From contig NZ_JACUUE010000003.1 in NCBI RefSeq assembly GCF_014859475.1, positions 1-42,555 on the forward strand: a stretch of 42,555 nucleotides of DNA, given 5' to 3'. The position numbers and the translations under genes were made by a program. The number at the start of each line of letters is the position of its first letter. Position 1 is the first letter of the stretch. Below are positions 9,437 through 21,600 of this stretch, piece after piece. The notes beneath the pieces are model-generated. The model was not told where the DNA came from, ran no database searches, and saw nothing but the letters and a program-made list of their open reading frames with translations. This DNA is from Rhodoferax sp. GTDB taxonomy: Bacteria > Pseudomonadota > Gammaproteobacteria > Burkholderiales > Burkholderiaceae_C.

Positions 9437-9861
9437 GTCAGGGTGTCCAGGATATTTTGCGGAATTCTGGCAGCTTTCAAGCTGTCGGCCTTAACCCAGC
9501 CGGCGCGAATGGTGGCGTCGCACAACAACTGCGGGCCGGCGGCGCTGGTCCGCAGCGCCTGTTGATGGATTGTCATGGATGCGCGCCCGGCCGCCAGCAG
9601 CGAAGTTGTAACCAACAGTTCGTCGTCGAGCCTGGCGCTCTGGATGAAACGCACCTGGGCATCGCTGACCACGAACATGCCGCCGCTGGCCTCTTTCAGG
9701 GCCTGCTGGCCGATGCCTTTGGCGCGCAGCCACTCGGTGCGCGAGCGCTCGAAAAACTTCAGGTAATTGGCGTAAAAAACAATGCCGCCGGCGTCGGTGT
9801 CTTCCCAATAGACGCGCACCGGCCAGCTGAAAGTCTCATTGTCAAGAGGCGACTTGGTCAT
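9433..9861 (-). CDS. ybgC: Tol-Pal-associated acyl-CoA thioesterase YbgC
   Basis: A 142-aa hot-dog-fold thioesterase. The N-terminal YWEDTDAGGIVFYANYLKF block contains the conserved catalytic Asp and the Tyr/Asn loop of the 4-hydroxybenzoyl-CoA thioesterase/YbgC family. Its position immediately before tolQ, overlapping by 4 bases on both sides, is the widespread ybgC-tolQRA arrangement. Family members hydrolyse acyl-CoA or acyl-ACP and are linked to membrane phospholipid metabolism; the physiological substrate here is unknown. Confidence 0.94.
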   Translation of the reverse strand: MTKSPLDNETFSWPVRVYWEDTDAGGIVFYANYLKFFERSRTEWLRAKGIGQQALKEASGGMFVVSDAQVRFIQSARLDDELLVTTSLLAAGRASMTIHQQALRTSAAGPQLLCDATIRAGWVKADSLKAARIPQNILDTLT

Positions 9862-11066
9862 GCCAGCAAGGCCTTGAGCCGTTCAATGGCGCTGTGCAGC
9901 TGGGGCATTGAATTGGCGGTTGAAAAACGAATGAAATGCCCGGTATCAAACTGGCCGAAGTCGCGCCCCGGCGTGACCGCCACGTGGGCGCGCTGCATCA
10001 GCGCAAAGGCCAAGTCCCAGCTGCCGTTGACACCCAGCCGGGCGCAGGCTGCCGAGCAATCGGCCCAGGCATAAAAAGCGCCATCGGGCATCACCGGCAC
10101 ACGCAAGCCCAGCGCATTGAGCGCCGGGATGAAGTAGTCGCGCCGGGCCTTGAATTCGGCGCGGCGGCGCTCGTACTCGGCCAGGCTCTCGGCCTCGAAG
10201 CAGGCCAGTGCCGCGTATTGCGCAATGGTGCTGGGGCAGATGAACAGGTTTTGCGCCAGCCGCTCGATCACCGGCACCAGCGCTTCGGGCACCACCATCC
10301 AGCCCAGGCGCCAGCCGGTCATATTGAAGTATTTTGAAAAACTGTTGACGCTGATGAGCTGGTCGTCCAGCGCCAGCGCGGTGTGGCCATACAGGTCGTC
10401 ATGGCTGAGCCCCAGGTAAATCTCGTCGATCAGGGTGATGCCGCCGCGCTGGCTCACCACCTCATGAATGCGGCGCAATTCATCGGGCGCAATCGAGGTG
10501 CCGGTGGGGTTGGACGGCGAGGCCAGCAAAACGCCACGCGTTTTGCCGATACCTGCGCCGCGGGGCGTGTCGTTCCATACTTCGGTTACCTTGTCGGCGC
10601 TGAGTTGAAAACGCTCGGCAGCCGTGGTCGGAATCAGCACAGCGGTGCCGTCGGCGGCGGCCACAAAATGCCGGTTGCAGGGGTAGCTCGGGTCGGGCAT
10701 GAGCACTTCGTCACCACGCTCGATCAGCGCCAGGCAGGCCAGTTGCAGGGCGGCGGAGGCGCCGGCAGTGACCACAATGCGCCCGGCCGGCACCTTGACG
10801 CCGAAACGGCTGGCGTACCAGTCGCTGATACGCTCACGCAAATCAGGCAGTCCGGTAGCGGGGGTGTAATGCGACAGGCCGTCGTGGATGGCTTTGGCAG
10901 CGGCTTGCTGCACCAGCGGCGGCGCGGTGAAGTCGGGCTCGCCAATGTTCAGAAAAATCATTGGCGACTCGGACTGCGCCACCTCTGCCGCCAAGGCGCT
11001 GGCCGCCTTGGCCACTTCCATCACGTAAAAAGGTTCGATGCGCCGGGCGCGTTCGGTCACTCGCAT
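9858..11066 (-). CDS. PLP-dependent aminotransferase, class I/II
   Basis: 402 aa starting at MRVTERARRIEPF, chosen because upstream in-frame codons lie inside nusB and do not resemble the family. Fold-type I motifs are present: YTPATGLPDLRERI, PSYPCNRHF, PSNPTG (184-189), the cofactor-binding DEIY (from 214) and the PLP-Schiff-base Lys245 in SFSKYFNMTGWRLG. It is an aspartate/alanine-type aminotransferase; the exact substrate cannot be told from sequence. It sits between nusB (7-base gap) and ybgC (4-base overlap) in one transcription run. Confidence 0.9.
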   Translation of the reverse strand: MRVTERARRIEPFYVMEVAKAASALAAEVAQSESPMIFLNIGEPDFTAPPLVQQAAAKAIHDGLSHYTPATGLPDLRERISDWYASRFGVKVPAGRIVVTAGASAALQLACLALIERGDEVLMPDPSYPCNRHFVAAADGTAVLIPTTAAERFQLSADKVTEVWNDTPRGAGIGKTRGVLLASPSNPTGTSIAPDELRRIHEVVSQRGGITLIDEIYLGLSHDDLYGHTALALDDQLISVNSFSKYFNMTGWRLGWMVVPEALVPVIERLAQNLFICPSTIAQYAALACFEAESLAEYERRRAEFKARRDYFIPALNALGLRVPVMPDGAFYAWADCSAACARLGVNGSWDLAFALMQRAHVAVTPGRDFGQFDTGHFIRFSTANSMPQLHSAIERLKALLA

Positions 11067-11073
11067 GAGTCGC

Positions 11074-11598
11074 CTAGCGCACTTGGTCGGCCGCCACCTC
11101 GGCCTGGCGCAGTTGCCGGGCCAGGCCGTTGAGCACGCCATTGACGTATTTGTGGCCGTCGGTGCCGCCAAACTCTTTGGCCAGCTCGACGCATTCATTG
11201 AGCACCACGCGCCAGGGCACGTCCACACAGTGCTGCAGCTCGTAGGCGCCAATCCACATCACGCCGTGTTCCACCGGCGAAATCTCGGCCAGCTTGCGGT
11301 CCAGCAGCGGCACAATCAGTGCGTCCAGCGCCTCAGCTTGCTCGGCGCAGCCGTGCAGCAGCGCGTCAAAATGCACGCTGTCGGCCTTGCTGAAACCAGC
11401 CAGGTCGCGGGTGAAGGCATCGACTTCGGCCACCTCGTTTTTACCCACCAGCAGCTGGTACAGCGCCTGCAGGGCAAATTCTCGCGCGCGGGAGCGGTCT
11501 GACTTGCTGGCGGCCTTGCGCGCACCGGTGCTGGTCAGGCCCTTGCGCGACTGGCGCGGCGGCCGGGTGGAGGGCGTGGGGTGGCTCGATTCGCTCAT
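11074..11598 (-). CDS. nusB: Transcription antitermination factor NusB
   Basis: A 174-aa RNA-binding protein of the rRNA antitermination complex, partner of NusE (S10). The core begins at [15 protein letters not shown] and ends with [18 protein letters not shown], both family hallmarks. The ~30-residue basic, Ser/Pro-rich N-terminal extension is longer than in E. coli NusB (139 aa). The ATG overlaps the ribH stop by 4 bases, matching the common ribH-nusB coupling. Confidence 0.95.
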   Translation of the reverse strand: MSESSHPTPSTRPPRQSRKGLTSTGARKAASKSDRSRAREFALQALYQLLVGKNEVAEVDAFTRDLAGFSKADSVHFDALLHGCAEQAEALDALIVPLLDRKLAEISPVEHGVMWIGAYELQHCVDVPWRVVLNECVELAKEFGGTDGHKYVNGVLNGLARQLRQAEVAADQVR

Positions 11599-12071
11599 TC
11601 AATTTCTTCCAGTAAGTTGGCCATTTCAACGGCCACAAGGGCGGCATCGCGGCCCTTGTCGGTCTGACGGGCCACGGCTTGGTCCAGGTTTTCTGTGGTC
11701 AGAATGGCATTGGCAATGGGCACCTGGTAGTCCAGCGCGACGCGGCTCACGCCGGCGCCCGATTCGTTGGCGACCAGCTCGAAGTGGTAGGTTTCACCGC
11801 GGATGATGCAGCCCAGTGCAATCAGGGCGTCGAATTTCAGGTTTTCAGCCAGCGCCTGCAGCGCCAGCGGAATTTCCAGCGCGCCGGGCACCTGCACCAG
11901 CGTGATGTTTTCCTCAAGCACGCCCAGCCTGAGCAGCTCGGCCCGGCAGGCCGTGGCCAGCGCATTGGTGATGCCTGCGTTGAAGCGTGCCTGCACGATG
12001 CCGATGGTGCGTTTTTTGCCGTCGAGGCGGCGGTCGGTGGCAGCGAGTGTGCCTTGGTTTGCGATCAGCAT
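11595..12071 (-). CDS. ribH: 6,7-dimethyl-8-ribityllumazine synthase
   Basis: A 158-aa lumazine synthase, the penultimate step of riboflavin synthesis, condensing 5-amino-6-ribitylaminouracil with 3,4-dihydroxy-2-butanone 4-phosphate. Conserved segments: [41 protein letters not shown] and the [12 protein letters not shown] block. The start MLIANQGTL is supported by an AGGAAA Shine-Dalgarno. It lies 37 bases after ribBX, so both enzymes feeding lumazine formation are co-transcribed. Confidence 0.96.
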   Translation of the reverse strand: MLIANQGTLAATDRRLDGKKRTIGIVQARFNAGITNALATACRAELLRLGVLEENITLVQVPGALEIPLALQALAENLKFDALIALGCIIRGETYHFELVANESGAGVSRVALDYQVPIANAILTTENLDQAVARQTDKGRDAALVAVEMANLLEEIE

Positions 12072-12108
12072 GGGAGTTTTCCTGTTGGGATGTTTGGGGC
12101 GTGGCGAG

Positions 12109-13224
12109 TCAGGGGGTGACGTAGCCGACAATTTCAAGGCCATAGCCGACCATGCTGGGCATGCGCCGCGGGTTGCCCAGCAGCTTCATTTTGCGCACAC
12201 CGCACTCGCGCAAAATCTGCGCGCCAATGCCGTAACTGCGCAAATCCATGCGCCCGCGCTCGGGGCCGTGGGCGGCTCTGGCGGTGCCGTCAAACTGGGC
12301 CAGCAGTTGTTTGCCGCTTTCGCCGCAATTCAAAAACACCACCACACCCTTGCCTTCGGCGGCCACGCGCGCCAGGCTGGCATCGAGGCTCCAGGAATGC
12401 ATGGTGCGGCCCACTTCCAGCGCATCGAGCACCGACAGTGGCTCGTGCACGCGCGCCAGCACGACGTCTTCGTCGGCCCATTGGCCCCGCACCAGTGCCA
12501 GGTGCACGCCGTGCGCCGTCTTGTCCTTGAAGGTGTGGGCAGTGAATTCGCCAAAAGCCGTGTTGAGCGGGCGAAAGCCCAGATGTTGCACCAGCGACTC
12601 CATCCGGCTGCGGTGGTGGATCAGGTCGGCAATGGTGCCAATTTTCAGGCCATGCTCCTTGGCGAACGCCTGCAGATCAGGCAGCCGCGCCATGGTGCCG
12701 TCGTCTTTCATGACCTCGCAGATCATGGCCGCCGGCGTGCAGCCAGCCATGGCGGCCAGGTCACAGCCGGCCTCGGTGTGGCCGGCGCGCATCAGCACGC
12801 CGCCTTCGACCGCCTGCAAAGGGAAGATGTGGCCGGGCTGCACCAGGTCTTCGGGTTTGGCCTCTTTGGCCACGGCCACCTGGATGGTGTGGGCCCGGTC
12901 GGCCGCGGAGATGCCAGTGGTGACGCCTTCGGCGGCTTCGATCGAGGCGGTGAACGCGGTGCCTTTTTTGTCGCCATTGTGCGCCGTCATGGGCGGCAGT
13001 CGCAGCCGCTCGCAATGTTCGCGGGTGAGCGTCAGACAAATCAGACCGCGGCCGAAACGGGCCATGAAATTGACCGATTCGGCAGTGACGTGTTCAGCCG
13101 CCTGAACCAGGTCGCCTTCGTTTTCGCGGTCTTCTTCATCGACCAGAATGACCATGCGCCCGGCGCTCAGCTCGGCAACGATGTCTTCAACGGGGGAAAT
13201 GCCTGATAGGTGTGATTTGGTCAT
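12109..13224 (-). CDS. ribB: 3,4-dihydroxy-2-butanone 4-phosphate synthase with degenerate GTP cyclohydrolase II domain (RibBX type)
   Basis: 371 aa. The N-terminal RibB domain (about residues 8-205) is intact: [11 protein letters not shown] acidic metal-binding loop, [14 protein letters not shown], and the [13 protein letters not shown] loop; it makes the 4-carbon riboflavin precursor from ribulose 5-phosphate. The C-terminal part has RibA-like sequence ([18 protein letters not shown]) but lacks the Cys-rich zinc motif (CLTGD...RCDCG type) of true GTP cyclohydrolase II. Annotation pipelines often call this 'bifunctional RibBA', but only RibB activity is expected. Start MTKSHLSG was chosen for the family N-terminus. 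It is the first gene of the eight-gene minus-strand run. Confidence 0.9.
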   Translation of the reverse strand: MTKSHLSGISPVEDIVAELSAGRMVILVDEEDRENEGDLVQAAEHVTAESVNFMARFGRGLICLTLTREHCERLRLPPMTAHNGDKKGTAFTASIEAAEGVTTGISAADRAHTIQVAVAKEAKPEDLVQPGHIFPLQAVEGGVLMRAGHTEAGCDLAAMAGCTPAAMICEVMKDDGTMARLPDLQAFAKEHGLKIGTIADLIHHRSRMESLVQHLGFRPLNTAFGEFTAHTFKDKTAHGVHLALVRGQWADEDVVLARVHEPLSVLDALEVGRTMHSWSLDASLARVAAEGKGVVVFLNCGESGKQLLAQFDGTARAAHGPERGRMDLRSYGIGAQILRECGVRKMKLLGNPRRMPSMVGYGLEIVGYVTP

Positions 13225-13367
13225 GGGGTGTTTGAAGCTGTATTTTGGTAAAAAGTGCCGGACCATGGCGTGCCTGATTGAATCGTTCGGCGCGCGCTGG
13301 TCAAGCTCCCGATTATCGGGGATTGTGGTTTGGGTTAGGCTTACGTCTTCTTCCAAGGAGTGAATCA
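13225..13367. promoter_or_regulatory. Divergent promoter region between ribBX and the 127-aa membrane protein
   Basis: About 143 bases that must contain the promoter for the long rib-nusB-tol run on the minus strand and the one for the small membrane protein gene on the plus strand. I searched for the FMN riboswitch core expected before some rib genes and did not see it. No confident promoter hexamers can be assigned. Confidence 0.4.
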
Positions 13368-13751
13368 ATGGCAATTGGCTGGCTGACTGTATTGAAACTG
13401 GTGCCTTGGGGCGAGGTCATCGAAAACGCGCCCAAGGTTGCGAACGGGGCTAAAAAACTCTGGCAGAACGTCGGCAAAAAACCGGTGCCTGTCGCGCCGC
13501 TGAACCCTGTGCCCGACACGCTGGGTTCGGAGCCGCCAGCGGTTGCCGCCTTGCAGGCGCAAGTGGCCGAACTGCAAGTGGCCGCTGCCGAGCTGCACCA
13601 GCAAATGCTGGTGTCGAGCGAGTTGATCCAGTCGCTGGCCGATCAAAACGCGCAACTGATCAAGCGGGTCGAGGTCAACCGGGTGCGCCTGCTGTGGCTG
13701 GCGGCGTGGGTGCTGGGGTTGACGGTGGCGCTGGCCAGCCAACTTTTTTAG
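13368..13751 (+). CDS. Small coiled-coil protein with C-terminal membrane anchor, function unknown
   Basis: 127 aa starting at MAIGWLTVLKLVPWG, supported by an AAGGAG Shine-Dalgarno 7 bases upstream. Visible parts: a hydrophobic/amphipathic N-terminus ending in a VIENAPKVANGAKKLW segment, a Pro-rich linker (about 45-60), a Gln/Ala/Leu coiled coil (about 62-105, heptad-like VAALQAQVAELQVAAAEL), and one TM helix at the very C-terminus (about 107-125), as in tail-anchored proteins. I do not recognise the family. It is a single gene divergent from ribBX and followed by the fadH fusion. Confidence 0.75.
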   Translation: MAIGWLTVLKLVPWGEVIENAPKVANGAKKLWQNVGKKPVPVAPLNPVPDTLGSEPPAVAALQAQVAELQVAAAELHQQMLVSSELIQSLADQNAQLIKRVEVNRVRLLWLAAWVLGLTVALASQLF

Positions 13752-13765
13752 AGGTCGGTTTCTAG

Positions 13766-16870
<3,105 letters not shown>

Positions 16871-17194
16871 TCAGAGCAACTGGTTGTCGCTGGCCAGCGC
16901 GTCGTCGAGACGTTTGATCAGTTGACTGATTTTGATGGCATCGTCGGCTTGCCAGGGCGCGCCCGGCTCTGCCCGGGGTGTTGCTGAACCGGCGGGGGCT
17001 TCGGGGGCGTCAAAGGCCAGGTTAAGCGCGGCCAGCACGGCAATACGGTCACGTGCACGCACCTTGCCCGCCTCGCGGATCTTGCACATGGCTTCGTCCA
17101 CGCGCCCCGCCACATTGAGCAAACGCGTCTCGCCGCCTACCGGGCAGCCGAGCAAATAGCTTTGCCCCATGATCTGAACTTCGAGCTGCTTCAT
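16871..17194 (-). CDS. zapA: Cell division protein ZapA
   Basis: A 107-aa FtsZ-ring-associated protein. The N-terminus MKQLEVQIMGQSYLLGCP and the following VAGRVDEAMCKIRE and RDRIAVLAALNLAFD segments are typical of ZapA, which cross-links FtsZ protofilaments. The C-terminal helix is preceded by an Ala/Pro-rich insert (about 73-88). The ATG overlaps the upstream coiled-coil gene by 4 bases. No room remains for the 6S RNA gene often found after zapA, since the fadH fusion ends at the adjacent base. Confidence 0.93.
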   Translation of the reverse strand: MKQLEVQIMGQSYLLGCPVGGETRLLNVAGRVDEAMCKIREAGKVRARDRIAVLAALNLAFDAPEAPAGSATPRAEPGAPWQADDAIKISQLIKRLDDALASDNQLL

Positions 17195-17427
17195 TGGGAA
17201 CCTCGCTGGGGGTTCAAGGGCGGAGAACCGGCCTCCGGTAAACGTGACAGCAGGGCATCCACCCGCGCCCGCGCTGCGCTCAGGCGCGATTTGAGAGAAT
17301 CGCGCTCTTGCTTCAGCGACTCAATTTCCTCGTAGAGCAGCGCGTTGGTGCGGTTGAGTTCTTCGTGGCGCAACAACAAGCGCTCAACCCGCTCGGCAAT
17401 TTGGTCTATGGGTGACTGGTCTGACAT
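17191..17427 (-). CDS. Small coiled-coil protein of the zapA operon (TIGR02449/ZapB-like)
   Basis: 78 aa, almost entirely a predicted coiled coil: VERLLLRHEELNRTNALLY and EIESLKQERDSLKSRLSAAR form continuous heptads, with a short Pro-rich tail. This matches the small conserved protein found before zapA in many beta- and gammaproteobacteria (TIGR02449) and is similar in build to ZapB. It is translationally coupled to zapA (ATGA overlap), so a role in divisome assembly is likely but inferred from context. Confidence 0.82.
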   Translation of the reverse strand: MSDQSPIDQIAERVERLLLRHEELNRTNALLYEEIESLKQERDSLKSRLSAARARVDALLSRLPEAGSPPLNPQRGSQ

Positions 17428-17457
17428 AGGCGAGGATTGTAAGATTTTGGAAAATCA

Positions 17458-17483
17458 TTTTAATGACCAAAAAGTTATTAAAA
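17458..17483. promoter_or_regulatory. AT-rich inverted repeat, candidate operator of the efflux genes
   Basis: TTTTAATGAC (17458-17467) and GTTATTAAAA (17474-17483) form a near-perfect inverted repeat (9 of 10) around a 6-base spacer, in the 118-base region between the divergent coiled-coil/zapA genes and the RND adaptor. The size and position suit a TetR- or MarR-type repressor site, but no regulator gene is adjacent. Confidence 0.45.
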
Positions 17484-17545
17484 TTGGCGCCGGTATCAAT
17501 CAGGTTTGAAGTCAATCAACACAAAAATTACAGGGATGAAAGTCG

Positions 17546-18688
17546 ATGTGCAAAGTTACCGGTTTTAAAGTGACGTGGCTGTTGGCGCTTGCGACAGCCT
17601 TGGTCGCCTGCTCCAGGCCTGCGCCGCCCGCCGAGCCGATTCGCGCCGTCAAGGTGGTCACGGTTGGCCTGCACGGGACTTCTGGCACGCTGGAATTCGC
17701 CGGCGAGATTCGTGCCCGGGTCGAATCGCAACTGGGCTTTCGTGTAGGTGGCAAGCTGCTGGCGCGGGCAGTGGAGGCGGGCCAGCACGTCAAGGCCGGG
17801 CAAGTTCTGGCCCGGCTCGACCCACAGGATTTGACGTTGGCCACCAATGCCGCTCGCGCCCAGTTGGCCGCCGCGCGCAGCAGCCTCGATCTGGCGACGG
17901 CCGATCTCAAACGCCATACCGAACTCGGCAACCAGGGCTTCATCGGTGCCGCCGAACTGGAGCGGCGCGACGCTGTTTTCAAGGCAGCCCAGGCGCAATT
18001 CGAGCAGGCGCAGTCGCATCTGGCAGCGCAGAGCAATCAGGCCGACTACGCCATCTTGCGCGCCGATGCGCCCGGCGTGGTAACGGCCGTGCTGGCCGAG
18101 CGCGGCCAAGTGGTGTCGGCTGGCGCCCCGGTGCTGCAGTTGGCCCACGACGGCCCGCGCGACGTGGTGTTTGCCGTGCCCGAAGACAAGGTGGCGGCCA
18201 TCACCACGGGCACGCCAGCGCAGGTGCGGGTCTGGTCCACAGACGCCATGTTCAAGGGCGTGGTGCGCGAAGTCGCCGCCAGCGCCGACCCCGTCACGCG
18301 CACCTTTTCAGTCAAGGTGGCGCTGCGGGCCGAGGACGATCTGGCACTGGGCAGCACGGTGACGGTCATGCCAGCTGCGCTCCAGCATGCCGGCACGCCA
18401 GTCATCAAGCTGCCCACCAGCGCTTTGTGGCAGCAGGGCCAGGCCAGCGCCGTCTGGCTGTTTGAGCCCGCCAGCATGACGGTCAAGCCGCAGACGGTGC
18501 AAATTGCCACCGCCGACGGCAACGACGTGGTGATCTCCGACGGCCTGCAGCCGGGCATGCAGGTGGTGGTGGCGGGCGTGCATGTGCTGGCACCGGGCCA
18601 AAAGGTCATGCTTTACCAGGCCAGCAAGTTGATCGACACGGCCAGCCAAGCGCAAACCGTGCCCGGCGCTTCGGCTCATGCCCGCTGA
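17546..18688 (+). CDS. RND efflux periplasmic adaptor (membrane fusion protein)
   Basis: A 380-aa adaptor lipoprotein: signal peptide with lipobox LVAC (lipidated Cys22), a barrel-sandwich half-motif ESQLGFRVGGKLLARAV (about 55-70), helical hairpin (about 100-165, rich in Ala/Gln), second half-motif APGVVTAVLAERGQVVSAG, then beta-barrel and membrane-proximal domains. It connects the inner-membrane pump to an outer-membrane channel. The ATG follows an AGGGA Shine-Dalgarno. The next gene overlaps its end by 11 bases and encodes the pump. No outer-membrane factor gene lies nearby. Confidence 0.93.
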   Translation: MCKVTGFKVTWLLALATALVACSRPAPPAEPIRAVKVVTVGLHGTSGTLEFAGEIRARVESQLGFRVGGKLLARAVEAGQHVKAGQVLARLDPQDLTLATNAARAQLAAARSSLDLATADLKRHTELGNQGFIGAAELERRDAVFKAAQAQFEQAQSHLAAQSNQADYAILRADAPGVVTAVLAERGQVVSAGAPVLQLAHDGPRDVVFAVPEDKVAAITTGTPAQVRVWSTDAMFKGVVREVAASADPVTRTFSVKVALRAEDDLALGSTVTVMPAALQHAGTPVIKLPTSALWQQGQASAVWLFEPASMTVKPQTVQIATADGNDVVISDGLQPGMQVVVAGVHVLAPGQKVMLYQASKLIDTASQAQTVPGASAHAR

Positions 18689-21600
18689 GCCAAGCATGAG
18701 CGCGTCCCTGTTGCAACCCAAAAAAGGTTTTAACCTGTCGCGCTGGGCCATTGAGCACGCCTCGCTGACACGGTTTTTGATGGTCGTGCTGCTGCTGCTG
18801 GGCACCGCCAGCTACTTCTCGCTTGGGCAGGATGAAGACCCGCCATTTACCTTCCGGGCCATGGTGGTGCGTGCTTACTGGCCGGGTGCCAGTGCCCAGC
18901 AAATGGCCGAGCAGGTTACCGACAAGTTGGAGCGCACGCTGCAGGAGGTGCCCTACGCCGATCAAATTCGCAGCTACGCCAAGCCGGGCGAGACCCTGAT
19001 CATTTTTCAGATCAAAGACTACGCCCGCGGTGCCGAGGTGGCCAACGTCTGGTACCAGGTGCGCAAAAAAATTGGCGATATGCGCGCCAGCCTGCCGCAA
19101 GGCGTGGTGGGACCGTTTTTCAATGACGATTTTGGCGATGTCTATGGCGTCATTTATGCCTTGCAGGCCCCCGGTTTCAGCTATGCCGAGGTCAAGACAT
19201 TTGCCGACGACGTGCGCCAGCAGCTGCTGCGCGTGCCTGACGTTGGCAAGGTCGAGTTGTTTGGCGTGCAGGACGAAAAACTGTTCATTGAAATCTCGCA
19301 AAAGCGGCTGGCCCAACTGGGGCTGGACATGAATGCCGTGCTGGCCCAGCTGAACCAGCAAAACGCGGTGGCCTCCGCCGGTGCGGTGCAAACACCGCTC
19401 GATGTGGTACAGGTGCGCGTGGCCGGGCAGTTCATGGCGGTGCAAGACCTGCGCGCCATGCCGATTTACGCGGGCACCCGCCAGTTGCGCCTGGGTGACA
19501 TTGCCACCATCAAGCGCGACTATGTCGATCCACCCTCGGTCAAGGTGCACTTTCAGGGCGAGGAAGTGATTGCGCTCGGGGTCTCGATGAGCAGGGGCGG
19601 CGACATCATCGCGCTGGGCAAGGCCTTGACTGCGGCCGTCCGGCACATCGAGAAAACCTTGCCGTTGGGCGTCACGCTGGGGCAGATCCAGGACCAGCCC
19701 AGGTCGGTGGCCAGCTCGGTCAATGAGTTCGTCAAGGTACTGATCGAGGCCGTGGCAATTGTGCTGGCGGTGAGCTTCATCAGCCTCGGCTTGCACAGGC
19801 GCCCCGGCACGCAGCCGCTCATGAAGCGCTGGACGCTCGACATGCGCCCCGGTCTGGTGGTGGGTATCGCCATTCCGCTGGTGCTGGCCATGACCTTCCT
19901 GGCGATGCACTACTGGGGCATTGGCCTGCACAAGGTTTCGCTGGGCTCGCTCATCATTGCTTTGGGCCTGCTGGTGGACGACGCCATCATCGCGGTGGAA
20001 ATGATGGTGCGCAAGATGGAAGAAGGTTATGACAAGGTGCGCGCCGCCACCTTTGCCTATGACATCACGGCCATGCCCATGCTCACCGGCACGCTCATTA
20101 CCGCTACCGGCTTTTTGCCCATTGGCTTGGCAAGAAGCACGACCGGCGAATATACCTTTGCCATCTTTGCCGTGACGGTGATCGCGCTGGTCTTGAGCTG
20201 GATCGTTTCGGTCTATTTTGTGCCCTACCTGGGCACGCGCCTGCTCAAGCCGCCGCCGCATGTGCAAGAGTCCGAACAAGCGCCAGTTGCGAACCGGGCG
20301 CTGGCGCATGACATGTACGACACGCCTTTTTACCGGGCGTTTGGTCGCACCGTGAACGCCTGCATCCGTCACCGCTGGCTCACCATTGGCGCAACCGCGG
20401 CGCTGTTTGGTCTGGGGATTGTCGGCATGGGACAGGTGCAGCAGCAGTTTTTTCCCGACTCGAGCCGTCCCGAGCTGACCATTGAACTCTGGTCGCCCGA
20501 GGGTACCGCCTTTGTCGCCACCGAAGACGTGGCCAAACGGGTCGAGACCCGCTTGCTGGCCGAGCCCGGCGTGGCCACCGTCACCCAGTGGATTGGTTCC
20601 GGCGTGCCGCGCTTTTACTTGCCGCTGGAGCAGGTGTTTGCCCAGACCAATGTGTCGCAACTGATTGTGCTGCCGCACGACTTGGTCGCGCGCGAACGAT
20701 TGCGGCGCCAGTTGCCTGCGCTGCTGGCGCAGGAGTTCCCCGAGGTGCGTGGCCGCGTCAAGCTGCTGGCCAACGGTCCGCCGGTGCCCTACCCGGTGCA
20801 GTTTCGCGTGGTCGGGTCCGACCCGCTGGTGCTGCGCGAGCGCGCCGACGAGGTCAAGGTGGTGATGCGCCAAAACGCCAACACGCGCGGCGTCAACGAC
20901 AACTGGAACGAGTCCATCAAGGTGATGCGCCTTGAAGTGGACCAGGACAAGGCGCGTGCGCTGGGCGTTTCCAGCCAGTCCATTGCGCAAGCTGCCAAAA
21001 TCATCCTCAGTGGCAGCACGGTGGGCCAATACCGCGAGGGTGACAAGTTGATCGACATCGTGCTGCGTCAGCCGCTCGAGGAGCGCAACGCCATCACCGA
21101 CATCGCCAACGCCTATCTGCCCACTGCGTCGGGCAAGTCGATCCCGCTCATGCAAATTGCCAAACCCGTGTTCACCTGGGAGCCCGGCGTGATGTGGCGC
21201 GAGGCTGGCGACTACGCCATCACCGTGCAAAGCGACATTGTCGAGGGCCTGCAGGGCGCTACCGTCACCGACGAACTGCTGCTTGAGCTCAAACGCCTGC
21301 AAGCCCAATGGGCGCAAGCCGGGCAGGGCGACTACCGCATCGAGGTGGCCGGCGCCGTGGCCGAGAGCGCCAAGGGCTCATCGAGCATCGTGGCCGGTAT
21401 TCCGATCATGCTGTTCATCACCTTCACGCTGCTGATGCTGCAACTGCACAGCTTCAGTCGCGCCGTGCTGGTGTTTCTGACCGGGCCGCTGGGTATCGCC
21501 GGGGTGGCCGGGGCGCTGTTGCTGCTGAACCGACCGTTCGGCTTTGTCGCGCTGCTCGGCGTCATTGCACTGATGGGCATGATCCAGCGCAACTCGGTCA

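Noticed and set aside
13225-13367. FMN riboswitch upstream of ribBX
   Set aside because: None of the conserved FMN-element segments could be found in the region.
18606-21317. Long open frame (903 codons) on the minus strand inside the RND pump gene
   Set aside because: Antisense shadow of a conserved transporter; no domain, signal or ribosome site supports it.
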